From Lewinella sp. LCG006 (GTDB lineage: Bacteria > Bacteroidota > Bacteroidia > Chitinophagales > Saprospiraceae): a stretch of 64,000 nucleotides of DNA. Of the stretch, positions 40,810-49,073 are shown in pieces. Positions within the stretch are counted from its first letter, which is position 1. Each line of letters opens with the position of its first letter. The notes under the pieces are model-generated. The model made no database searches. It saw only the letters and a list, made by a program, of their open reading frames with translations, and had not been told where the DNA came from. The position numbers and the translations under genes were made by a program. The DNA is taken from the NCBI RefSeq assembly GCF_040784935.1, contig NZ_CP160680.1:5499802-5563801 (forward strand). The letters run 5' to 3'.

Positions 40810-42387
40810 ATGATTACTTCAAACACTAACAAGTTTTGGAAATGGAGTGCCTATGCACTCGTATTAAGCATTGGCTTTGTAGGTTTGTCCAGTATACCTT
40901 ACGATCAGGAAACGGATAAGCTCAATTTCCCTCCCAAGCTTACCCCTGTAACCCCTTACGATGTTGATTTAGCCGAAAAAAAGGCACTAGAAGATGCTGG
41001 GAAATTCAATGAAGTGCAACGACTTTTTGAGGTTTTTTCCTGGCAGATGTTCGTTGCTCTAAACTGGCCTTACGAAAACGGTAAGCCTGCTCCAACGATC
41101 ACTGGGGCAGGGAATCCACTTTGGAACAGTTGGAAAGAAAGTTACGAGGTGTACAAAAGTGATGGCTCGGCTCCAACTCCCTGGGGAGGTGATGAACTAC
41201 CGCTGTTCGCTCAGAATAAAGTTGATAACTGTGAAAACATTCTTTACCGTACCAGCAAGTTTGCCCATTTGAGCAATACCGATTACGCGGATGAAATCGA
41301 TCAGGCTTTTTCGGCGCCCATCTGGGATCAAAATGGAAACATGGTGCGGTATGAGGTCCGCATGAACGAGGTGGAGTTTGACTATATCGTCAAAAATGAA
41401 CTCTACAACCTGGATGGCCAAATCAAGTTTTCGGAAAATGGCACCAAGGTGGTCAATTTCCCTTCCGGGAATAAGAAAAAGCAAGGAGCCATAGAAATCA
41501 AGCTGGCTTGGAAAATCCTGGCCGATGACGATCCCTTCCTTGATCGCTATTATCACTACAAGGCTTGTGTGTTAAACGCTGATAACACGTTTACGGAAGC
41601 TACTGTTGGGATGATAGGTATGCATATTGCTACCAAGACCGTTTCCTCTCCACAATGGATTTGGGCTACTTTTGAACACGTCGACAACCTGGAAGTCAAT
41701 GTTTTGGCTACGCACAATGGTCATTATCTAAAGCCCTCATTTTATGATCCTAACTGCCAAACTTGTCCGATCAATGTTTTTCCGGATACCAGTGCAGCCT
41801 TGGTCAAGAATCAGATTCAGCGCGTATTGCCCATCCCCATGGCAACGCAGGCTTTAAATACGCAGGTGCAGGGAGTACTGGCCGCCGCAGATTCCCCCCT
41901 TCAATATTATCAATTGATTGGTGCACAGTGGCCTACCAATCCCACCAAGCCTCCCTATCCTGTTCTTCCTCCCTCAGATACGACCAAACGGGCAGTTCCA
42001 GAAGCCGTCATCAACAAAGCAGGCGGAGATGCTACGCCCGTATACCTCACCAATATGGTGATGGAAACGTATTTCCAGGGGGCAACGCAAGGCACAAATT
42101 TCAACTACCTCATTGCCAACGAACCCGCTTGGTTACAAATTGAAGGCTTCCCTCAGCAAACCACGGAGTTGATTTTTGGTACAGAAAGTTGCGTGGGATG
42201 CCATGCTTCAGCATCTATCGCGGTAAGAGATACGATCATAAGCGGCAAGCGAAGTGCCATCTTCGGTCAACGCTACCTTTATGAGAGTCAGGCCATTGGC
42301 GACTTCAGCTGGTTGATGCAGTTGAAAGCAAGTTTTAAGCAAGCACCTAAAACTCGCCCCGTCACCAAAACGCCTTCTAATCAGTAA
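40810..42387 (+). CDS. Secreted or membrane-anchored large monohaem protein
   Basis: The 525-residue protein has an N-terminal hydrophobic segment ('WSAYALVLSIGFVGLSSIP', residues ~12-30) acting as a signal or anchor. A single CxxCH haem motif lies near the C-terminus ('GTESCVGCHASASIAVRD'). The bulk (~50-430) has no cytochrome pattern and contains 'LFEVFSWQMFVALNWPYENG' and 'SPQWIWATFEHVDN'. This build is known from large hypothetical cytochrome-like proteins with an unassigned main domain. An exported redox or oxidoreductase role is likely. The haem-binding segment lies beside a helix that could donate the second ligand. Confidence 0.65.
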   Translation: MITSNTNKFWKWSAYALVLSIGFVGLSSIPYDQETDKLNFPPKLTPVTPYDVDLAEKKALEDAGKFNEVQRLFEVFSWQMFVALNWPYENGKPAPTITGAGNPLWNSWKESYEVYKSDGSAPTPWGGDELPLFAQNKVDNCENILYRTSKFAHLSNTDYADEIDQAFSAPIWDQNGNMVRYEVRMNEVEFDYIVKNELYNLDGQIKFSENGTKVVNFPSGNKKKQGAIEIKLAWKILADDDPFLDRYYHYKACVLNADNTFTEATVGMIGMHIATKTVSSPQWIWATFEHVDNLEVNVLATHNGHYLKPSFYDPNCQTCPINVFPDTSAALVKNQIQRVLPIPMATQALNTQVQGVLAAADSPLQYYQLIGAQWPTNPTKPPYPVLPPSDTTKRAVPEAVINKAGGDATPVYLTNMVMETYFQGATQGTNFNYLIANEPAWLQIEGFPQQTTELIFGTESCVGCHASASIAVRDTIISGKRSAIFGQRYLYESQAIGDFSWLMQLKASFKQAPKTRPVTKTPSNQ

Positions 42388-42453
42388 AGTTAATACCACC
42401 GTTTTTAAACCCATATCGGGCGAGGTCACTCGCCTTTGAAAACAATCTATATT

Positions 42454-45297
42454 ATGTCAAACTATCGTTACGTCCAAGTCGACGAATTCCAAGCCAATGC
42501 TGATGGTTGGAACCAGATGGGCCCGGTCAATTGGACCCAATCAGACGCCAGCACTATTCTCCTCACCAATCAGGATAATAAAATTGTCCAGCTATCCTTT
42601 TTATCGGCTACAGCGCTGCGCGTTCGGTTTAATCCGGCCGCACAACAAGCCAGTGATTACGATAATAACAATTCTTACGCGGTCGTCAATCGCAACCTGG
42701 GAACCGTGAACCTTTCTGTACAAACACTTCCAGACGATGGGGGTACTCTGCTGCTTGATACCGGCGTCTTGCAGGTAAAGGTTGGTTTGGCTCCCTACGG
42801 TATTGCCGTTTACAAAAAGGGGCAATTGATTCATGAGGATACTTATGATAAGAACCTCATCTACAGCAATGAGGCGGTTGCCAATTTGAAAAAAGCACCG
42901 GCCAATGAAAAATATTATGGTTTTGGTGAGAAAGCTGGTGATCAGTTGAACAAGCGTTCCTTTACGATGACCTTTTTCAATTACGATAATTTCACCTACA
43001 ATGATATCGCTTCAGACGGCTCACGAATGATCCCTGATTCGCAAATGGAAGGAGGCCCACTTAACCCTACCGGCCCGCTTTACAATACGATGCCACTGGC
43101 TTTGGCGGTAGGCTATACGGATCCTAACAACCTGGCTGGCTCTTTGTACAGCTATGGTTTGTTTTTGGACAATGTCGCGCAGACCTACTTCAATATGGAA
43201 GCCAGTGATTACTCCGACATGAGTGGGAAGTACTATTTCGGAGCCCTGTATGGCGATTTGGATTATTACATCATGGTAGGCGATGCCGAAAACCCTATCA
43301 ATGATGTCATGCGCCAATATGCCCTACTTACTGGTGGATCGGCAATGCCCCCTAAGTATGCTTTTGGTTACCAACAAGGGGGGTACGGCTATTACACCCG
43401 CGAGATATTGGAAGGGGTAGCACAGGATTACCGCAAGAACAACTTCCCCATTGATGGCTTGCACATCGATGTTGATTTTCAAGACAACTACCGTACCTTC
43501 ACGAGCAGTAAGCGCAAATTCCCCGACGCAAAGGGGATGTTTGATGGCCTGCACAGCGCTGGTTTTAAGTGTAGTACCAATATCACAGGCATCATTACGG
43601 CCAACCCGCTGGATGAAAACGGTGATACAACTACGCCTTATCCAACGCGAGATAATATCTTGAATTTGAATCAGGATAATGCTGCCATTTCGACCTACAA
43701 GGACGATGCCCCCGTTCATCCTTTTATCTACAATACAAGGGATGGGCAGGGCGAAAACCCCAATATTTTTATCGCCAATGAGGGGTATGGGAATAGTAAT
43801 GTTGTGGCAAAATATTCCCCTTCGCCGGGGCATCCGGATGGGAACGACGACCTGGGTACTTATGGGTTCTATTCCGACATGGGGAACCCCGATGTTCAGA
43901 AATGGTGGGGCGAGCAATACGAGTATCTGCTGTCAATTGGCTTGGATATGATCTGGCAAGACATGACTTGTCCTGCTCTGATTCCTAACTTTGATGATAA
44001 TTATCCAGACAAGACGCTTCCTTTGGATATCATGATGTACGATAGCCGCACGGGGAGTTACGAGCCTAATGCGAAAATCCACAATACCTTCGCGATCAAT
44101 TTGATCAAGGCCACTTACGAGGGCATCACCAAGCTGAAAGCCAGTGATGCCTTTAAAGGAACGTACAACTACAAAAAGCGCAATTTTATCATTGCACGCG
44201 GAGGCTACGCCGGGGTTCACCGTTACGCAGGCATTTGGACGGGAGATTCGGCGTCTAGCTGGGATTTTCTCAAAATCAATGTCCCTGAAGTGCTCAATAT
44301 TGGCTTGACGGGCCAACCTATCTCTGGTTGTGATATTGGTGGTTTCGCGAATGGCTCGGGAAGTTCCTCTTCCAATGGCGTGACAGACCCTGAACTACTG
44401 ACGCGCTGGATGACCTGTGGTGCCTTTTTGCCTTGGTACCGAAATCATTACGATAAGTATACCAAAGCGTTTCAGGAACCCTATAACTACGGAGAACCCG
44501 TGCTGAGCAATTGCCGCAAGTACGTAGAAATCCGTTATCGCTTATTACAGGTTTTCTATGATGCGATGTATGAAAATACGCAAAATGGCTTGCCCATCGC
44601 TCGCGCCCTGTTTGTGAATGATCCTGTTGATCCTCAGGTGTACCAGCATTGTGATGACCAGTTTTTCTTAGGGAAGGATATTTTGGTAGCACCCGTTGTG
44701 ACGCCAAATACTTACCAGCGTGAGGTCTATTTACCTGCCGGTAGCGAATGGTACGTCTTCAATGATAACACGGAAGTACTGAGTGCTCCAACGCCCGGAG
44801 GAACTTTACAAAATTGGAACGTACCCATGGACCTCGTTCCGATTTATGTACGGGAAGGAGCTATTATCCCCTTGCGGCAGCTGGAGCAATACGTAGGAGA
44901 ATTATCGGTCAATCCGATCACCTTCCAGATTTATCCTGGCAAAGACAGTACCTATACCCTTTATCAGGATGATGAAACGACCACGGCTGCGGAAGAGTCG
45001 GGGGCCTACCGGGTTACGGAAATCAGCCACGAGGGTATTACCAACGGCCAAAAGGTGACGATTCAACGCACTTACGATAAATATTCACCGAAGGAAACCT
45101 ACTATTTTGTAGCACTTATTGGCACCAATCCGCCGGTGAGCGTATCCGCGCAGGCAACATCCTTGAGTGCGGTAGGTACTAAGCTTGAGCTGGATAACAG
45201 CAGTACCAACGCTTATTTTTATGACGCTGGCCTGAAAATAACTTACGTGAAAATATTGGATACCGCTGCTCAGCTAACACTGGAAGCAACGTATTAG
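42454..45297 (+). CDS. GH31 family enzyme, probable alpha-1,4-glucan lyase or alpha-glucosidase
   Basis: The ATG at 42454 (947 residues) is chosen over a TTG six codons earlier. There is no signal peptide, so it acts in the cytoplasm. The N-terminal GH31 sandwich includes 'YYGFGEKAGDQLNK'. The barrel has the nucleophile Asp503 in 'GLDMIWQDMTCPALIPNF' and the second acid Asp598 in 'AGIWTGDSASSWDFLK'. Ordinary alpha-glucosidases read W-I/N-D-M-N-E at the nucleophile. W-Q-D-M-T-x-P-A and 'DGLHIDVDFQDNYRTFTS' are instead the wording I associate with alpha-1,4-glucan lyases, which release 1,5-anhydrofructose. A strong terminator follows, and a LytS/LytTR pair lies downstream. Confidence 0.85.
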   Translation: MSNYRYVQVDEFQANADGWNQMGPVNWTQSDASTILLTNQDNKIVQLSFLSATALRVRFNPAAQQASDYDNNNSYAVVNRNLGTVNLSVQTLPDDGGTLLLDTGVLQVKVGLAPYGIAVYKKGQLIHEDTYDKNLIYSNEAVANLKKAPANEKYYGFGEKAGDQLNKRSFTMTFFNYDNFTYNDIASDGSRMIPDSQMEGGPLNPTGPLYNTMPLALAVGYTDPNNLAGSLYSYGLFLDNVAQTYFNMEASDYSDMSGKYYFGALYGDLDYYIMVGDAENPINDVMRQYALLTGGSAMPPKYAFGYQQGGYGYYTREILEGVAQDYRKNNFPIDGLHIDVDFQDNYRTFTSSKRKFPDAKGMFDGLHSAGFKCSTNITGIITANPLDENGDTTTPYPTRDNILNLNQDNAAISTYKDDAPVHPFIYNTRDGQGENPNIFIANEGYGNSNVVAKYSPSPGHPDGNDDLGTYGFYSDMGNPDVQKWWGEQYEYLLSIGLDMIWQDMTCPALIPNFDDNYPDKTLPLDIMMYDSRTGSYEPNAKIHNTFAINLIKATYEGITKLKASDAFKGTYNYKKRNFIIARGGYAGVHRYAGIWTGDSASSWDFLKINVPEVLNIGLTGQPISGCDIGGFANGSGSSSSNGVTDPELLTRWMTCGAFLPWYRNHYDKYTKAFQEPYNYGEPVLSNCRKYVEIRYRLLQVFYDAMYENTQNGLPIARALFVNDPVDPQVYQHCDDQFFLGKDILVAPVVTPNTYQREVYLPAGSEWYVFNDNTEVLSAPTPGGTLQNWNVPMDLVPIYVREGAIIPLRQLEQYVGELSVNPITFQIYPGKDSTYTLYQDDETTTAAEESGAYRVTEISHEGITNGQKVTIQRTYDKYSPKETYYFVALIGTNPPVSVSAQATSLSAVGTKLELDNSSTNAYFYDAGLKITYVKILDTAAQLTLEATY

Positions 45298-45321
45298 CGG
45301 CGGTCTTTACCCACACAATAC

Positions 45322-45362
45322 AGCCCCTTTATTGCGATTTTCGTAATGGAGGGGCTTTTTTG
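45322..45362 (+). terminator. Rho-independent terminator of the GH31 gene
   Basis: AGCCCCT (45322-45328) pairs with AGGGGCT (45350-45356), with further pairing inside, followed by six T's. It begins 25 bp after the GH31 stop. Confidence 0.85.
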
Positions 45363-45389
45363 AAAAAAAAGAGGCGCTTCAACAGCGCC
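45363..45389 (-). terminator. Minus-strand terminator-like hairpin
   Basis: GGCGCT (45373-45378) and AGCGCC (45384-45389) form a short GC stem preceded on the plus strand by a run of A's. Read on the minus strand it is a stem followed by eight T's. No minus-strand gene is recognised upstream of it, so it may belong to an unseen small transcript. Confidence 0.55.
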
Positions 45390-45618
45390 TTCCAAAGTTA
45401 GTGTATAAAGCTTAAGAGTTAATTCAATTATAGCGTGCAAGAAACTGGTGTTTGAGATAAGGGTTTTGAAGAAATGCTTAACCCTCAGGAAGTAAGGACG
45501 AATAAGTGTTTTCTGGAATAGAGGTTTTTCGTATGGCTAAAACCACTCTTGGTAATAGCTAAGCCACGTTTAGTACTTATCTTGGAGAGATCTACCGTTT
45601 TACTGATACATTGCTAGC

Positions 45619-46692
45619 ATGTTTCAAATCGAGAAAACTTATCAGGGCTGGTCATGGGAGAGGGTCAGCAGGCACGTACTGTACTGGATGGCCTGGTTGC
45701 TTTTGTACGCAGCCATCAATAGTACCCATCAAGAAGGAAGTTTTCTTACCTGGACAGGTGTAGAGCTCATGATCATGGGCGTTAAGTTGCCCTTCACTTA
45801 TTTTGTGATTTATTACCTGGTACCTAACTATCTGTTGACCAAGAGGTATACTGTTTTTTTTCCCTTGTTCCTTTTGTCTTCAATCATTGGAGGAGTTGTT
45901 ATTTGGGGGCTCTATCACTATTTTCTCAATGCTACTTATTTTCATTATCAAGCGCCACAGTTTTTTAGTGCAAAAATCATTTACAAGGTGATTGATTTGA
46001 TCTATATCGCTAGTTTGCCGATGATGTTTAAGCTCTACCAGCAGCAGCATCTCCAGGAGAAACGAGCTACCCAATTGGTGGAACAGAAACTGGGGGCAGA
46101 ATTGAAAATCCTCAAGAATCAGCTGCATCCTCATTTTCTGTTTAATACCCTTAATAATCTCTACGGGATGGTGCTCACCCAGCACCCTCAAGCCGGAGAG
46201 GTAGTGGTACGGCTCTCTAACATGATGAGCTATATGTTGTATGATTGTGAGCGACCAGCAATCGACCTGGAAAAGGAAATTGAGAACTTGCAGAATTACA
46301 TTGAACTCGAAAAAATAAGATATGGAAAACGATTGGAGTTTTCCTTTGAACTGGGAGGTGATGTTGCGGGGAAAAGCATTGCGCCACTTTTGTTGTTGCC
46401 TTTTTTGGAAAACGCTTTTAAACACGGCGCAGAAACGGATGAAACCAACTCCTGGATACGCATCAATCTATGGGTGGAAAATGGCAATTTGACCTATCTT
46501 GTAGAAAACAGTATCCCCTCTAACGGAACGGAAGATATGATGCCCAAGACGCAAAGTGGGGTAGGGTTGGCTAATGTACGCAAGCGCCTGGCTTTGCTTT
46601 ATCCTGATAGTTATCAATTGGAGATTACCCGCAACGACACCTATTTAATCACCCTCAAACTAAACCTCGATCATGAAATGCCTCATCGTTGA
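45619..46692 (+). CDS. LytS/YehU-type sensor histidine kinase
   Basis: In this 357-residue protein four membrane segments fill the first ~140 residues ('YWMAWLLLYAAINS', 'LPFTYFVIYYLVPNYLL', 'FFPLFLLSSIIGGVVIWGLY', 'IYKVIDLIYIASLPMMF'). The His_kinase domain (PF06580 type) follows with the phosphorylation site 'KNQLHPHFLFNTLNNLYG' and a degenerate HATPase with 'LENAFKHGAE'. The response regulator gene overlaps its last 20 bases, so the pair is cotranscribed. The signal is unknown. Confidence 0.93.
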   Translation: MFQIEKTYQGWSWERVSRHVLYWMAWLLLYAAINSTHQEGSFLTWTGVELMIMGVKLPFTYFVIYYLVPNYLLTKRYTVFFPLFLLSSIIGGVVIWGLYHYFLNATYFHYQAPQFFSAKIIYKVIDLIYIASLPMMFKLYQQQHLQEKRATQLVEQKLGAELKILKNQLHPHFLFNTLNNLYGMVLTQHPQAGEVVVRLSNMMSYMLYDCERPAIDLEKEIENLQNYIELEKIRYGKRLEFSFELGGDVAGKSIAPLLLLPFLENAFKHGAETDETNSWIRINLWVENGNLTYLVENSIPSNGTEDMMPKTQSGVGLANVRKRLALLYPDSYQLEITRNDTYLITLKLNLDHEMPHR

Positions 46693-47389
46693 TGACGAAG
46701 AACTCGCGGTAAAAGTTATCGAAAACCACATCCAGCAGATTGACGGAATGGAGGTTGCAGGCGTATGTTACAATGCCATGGATGCTTTCACATTTCTGCA
46801 AAAGCAAGCCATTGATTTGGTGTTTTTAGACATACAGATGCCCAAAATATCGGGATTAAGCCTTTTGAAATCTATCCCGAATAAGCCCCCCGTAATTTTA
46901 ACCACGGCCCACCGAGAGTTTGCTCTGGAAGGCTTTGAGTTGGACGTAGTGGACTATTTGTTGAAACCTATTTCCCTGGATCGTTTTTTGAAATCTGTAG
47001 GGAAAATTTACCGACTGCAACAGAAAACTGCTCCGGTTGCCAAACAGGTGGAGCCAGCCAAGGAGGAAAGTGCTACTTTCTTTTATATCAAAAGCGACCG
47101 GCAATTTATTAAAATTCTGTTGGCGGAAGTACTCTACATCGAAAGCCTTCGCAATCATGTAAAGATCGTTACTACCACAGGCAATCATACTACCTTGTTG
47201 GGAATCAGTCAGATGGAACAAAAGCTTCCTCCCCAACATTTTACGCGAATTCATCGCAGTTATCTGGTAGCACTCACGAAAGTGGATCGATTTACCCAAA
47301 CCAATCTCACTATTGGAAAAAAGACCCTCCCCATTGGGCAAAACTATCGCGAAGAAGTTTTACAACGCTTGCAAGTGGACCTCATTTGA
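46673..47389 (+). CDS. LytTR-family response regulator
   Basis: This 238-residue protein has a receiver domain at 1-115 with the acidic pocket 'VDDEE', phospho-acceptor Asp in 'DLVFLDIQMPKISGL', and 'LKPISLDRFL'. The LytTR DNA-binding domain is at ~135-235, with 'FYIKSDRQFIKI' and 'HFTRIHRSYLVAL'. It overlaps the cognate kinase gene, starting inside its 3' end. LytTR regulators often control extracellular polysaccharide or envelope genes; the target here is not evident. Confidence 0.93.
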   Translation: MKCLIVDDEELAVKVIENHIQQIDGMEVAGVCYNAMDAFTFLQKQAIDLVFLDIQMPKISGLSLLKSIPNKPPVILTTAHREFALEGFELDVVDYLLKPISLDRFLKSVGKIYRLQQKTAPVAKQVEPAKEESATFFYIKSDRQFIKILLAEVLYIESLRNHVKIVTTTGNHTTLLGISQMEQKLPPQHFTRIHRSYLVALTKVDRFTQTNLTIGKKTLPIGQNYREEVLQRLQVDLI

Positions 47390-47442
47390 TTCCTGTGTAG
47401 GCTGAACTTTCCTCCTCCTGCCCGTAAGGTAAATCCATGAGT

Positions 47443-48228
47443 TTACCCTGACCTTGACAAATCCTGCCGAAAAATCTTCTCCATTAGCTCGAAAAGGTCA
47501 GGATGCTTACGCTCAAATAGATGTGGCTGACTAAAGAAATATTCTGCGGCTACACTCAGGAATTCGGCCTGGTTGGTTGCACCATAAGGGTTGATATCCG
47601 AATCCCGATTTTTGATTTCTTCGATCTCTTCGTGCATTTCCTTCAACCAGGGGATGATGTAAGGGCGCTCCATGAGTATTTCTGGAATGCCATCGGTCTC
47701 ACCATCCGCTTTATCCAGCAAGTGGACGAATTCGTGGATACCTACATTGCTTTTGCTGCGCTGATCTTCAAAACCCTGGTGAAGGGCCTGCTTGGACAGG
47801 ATCATCATGCGTTGCATAGCACCGGTGCCTACCATACCCAGGATGTTGCGTTCTTCGCCCTCGGTTTGGTAGTCATGGTTGAACGTATTTTCGTATAGCA
47901 ATACTTCGTTGAGGTTGTGGTAGCGCCAGCCGGGAAAACCAAATAGGGGGATGGTAGCACTGGCGGCCACCAGTAACCGATCAGTATCGGTCAGTTCTGT
48001 TTCGATGCCCGTGATCACCACATCCTCAAAAAACTGAAGTACAGCTTGTTCAAAGCGATTCTGTTCTTCGGTGGGTAAATTTTGGTAATACTTGACTTTC
48101 TCGTTGAGAACATCGCGCCAGGCTAGAGGAAAAGGCGTTGGCGGCAACTGATCGGATCGAAAGAAGAGCCACCAACCTATGCCGAGTAGGGCGAAGAGAA
48201 TAATAGTGATAAGAATGGTTGCAGTCAT
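47443..48228 (-). CDS. mtfA: MtfA-type zinc peptidase
   Basis: The 261-residue protein has one N-terminal membrane helix ('TILITIILFALLGIGWWLFF'). The MtfA signature includes 'SATIPLFGFPGWRYHNLNEV', the zinc site HExxH in 'GIHEFVHLLDKADGETDGIP' and a downstream Glu in 'QAEFLSVAAEYFF'. In E. coli MtfA (YeeI) interacts with Mlc and affects the glucose phosphotransferase system. Bacteroidota lack that pathway in general, so the partner here would differ. It is convergent with the LytTR regulator. Confidence 0.88.
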   Translation of the reverse strand: MTATILITIILFALLGIGWWLFFRSDQLPPTPFPLAWRDVLNEKVKYYQNLPTEEQNRFEQAVLQFFEDVVITGIETELTDTDRLLVAASATIPLFGFPGWRYHNLNEVLLYENTFNHDYQTEGEERNILGMVGTGAMQRMMILSKQALHQGFEDQRSKSNVGIHEFVHLLDKADGETDGIPEILMERPYIIPWLKEMHEEIEEIKNRDSDINPYGATNQAEFLSVAAEYFFSQPHLFERKHPDLFELMEKIFRQDLSRSG

Positions 48229-48258
48229 AAAGCAGGAGGGATAAATGGGCGGGAAATT

Positions 48259-48306
48259 TCAGGGTAATCGTACTATTACGTAATCGCAATGGTACGATTA
48301 CCCTGA
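48259..48306. repeat. 15-bp perfect inverted repeat between mtfA and the hydrolase gene
   Basis: TCAGGGTAATCGTAC (48259-48273) is exactly complementary to 48292-48306, with an 18-bp spacer that itself contains the palindrome ATTACGTAAT. There is no T tract, so a terminator is unlikely on either strand. It lies 30 bp upstream of the mtfA start. An operator or an intergenic repeat element is the better reading. Confidence 0.7.
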
Positions 48307-48338
48307 CCCCTGAAGAACGTTCAAACTGGCTTGCTTCT

Positions 48339-49010
48339 TTACAAACTCCGAGCAAAAACAGCGGTCGCTTTCGCCAGCTGTTGGATAGCTTCTTCTTGGG
48401 TGATGCCTGATCGTTTCAGCATTTTGAAGGAATGATCACCACCTTCGATGATGACGAGTTTGCTCTTTGGCAATGTTTCACAGACCTCCTTGATGAGTTC
48501 CGTTTTAGCAAAGGTGTCACGTGTGCCCTGGAGAAACAATTGAGGAATACCTATGTCGGCCAAGTGAGCAGCTCTTTCTATACCGATCTTTCCGGGAGCA
48601 TGCAAGGGGAAGCCGTAATAGACAATCCCTTTTACGGGAGACAAATCTTCGACAGCGGCAAGTTGAGAGGTCATACGCCCTCCAAAAGATTTTCCGCCGA
48701 CCAGGAGGGTCAGTCCATTCGCATATTCCAGTGCTTTTTTCAAGGCTGCCCTGATGACGGCTTGTGCTTTAGGTGGTCGATCAGGAGCACCCTTGTGGTT
48801 CTCCATATAGGCGAAGTTGAATCGCAGGGTGCCGATTTTTTCTACGCCTAATGCTTGGGCCAACTGTTCCATAAAGGGATGTTCCATTCCTGCACCTGCA
48901 CCATGGCTAAGTACAAGTAGTGCTTTCGCTTGTGTTGGCAAGGATAATAAACCAGAAACGGCACCAATTTCCTCAGAAACAGGGATGTTGATCTTTTGGT
49001 TTTCTGACAT
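48339..49010 (-). CDS. Alpha/beta hydrolase of the KANL3/Tex30-like family
   Basis: In this 223-residue protein the oxyanion loop is 'LSHGAGAGMEHPFMEQLA' and the nucleophile elbow is 'VGGKSFGGRMTSQLA' (G-x-S-x-G with catalytic Ser). The Asp and His come in 'FLQGTRDTFAKTELI' and 'GGDHSFKML'. The pattern is that of the small alpha/beta family hydrolases annotated as dienelactone hydrolase-like. The substrate is unknown. The gene precedes mtfA on the same strand. Confidence 0.85.
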   Translation of the reverse strand: MSENQKINIPVSEEIGAVSGLLSLPTQAKALLVLSHGAGAGMEHPFMEQLAQALGVEKIGTLRFNFAYMENHKGAPDRPPKAQAVIRAALKKALEYANGLTLLVGGKSFGGRMTSQLAAVEDLSPVKGIVYYGFPLHAPGKIGIERAAHLADIGIPQLFLQGTRDTFAKTELIKEVCETLPKSKLVIIEGGDHSFKMLKRSGITQEEAIQQLAKATAVFARSL

Positions 49011-49073
49011 GCTTGGTTTTTAAGGGAGCGAGAAAATGTAGACACGGATTCATCTTGCAGCAGCCACAAAATG

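Larger units (their letters stand above)
45298..45618. other. Intergenic region with two terminator hairpins
   Basis: Between the GH31 gene and the histidine kinase gene there are two hairpins (45322-45362 and 45363-45389) and then about 230 bp with no gene or clear motif. The promoter of the kinase gene should be in the right half, but no convincing box was found. Confidence 0.5.
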
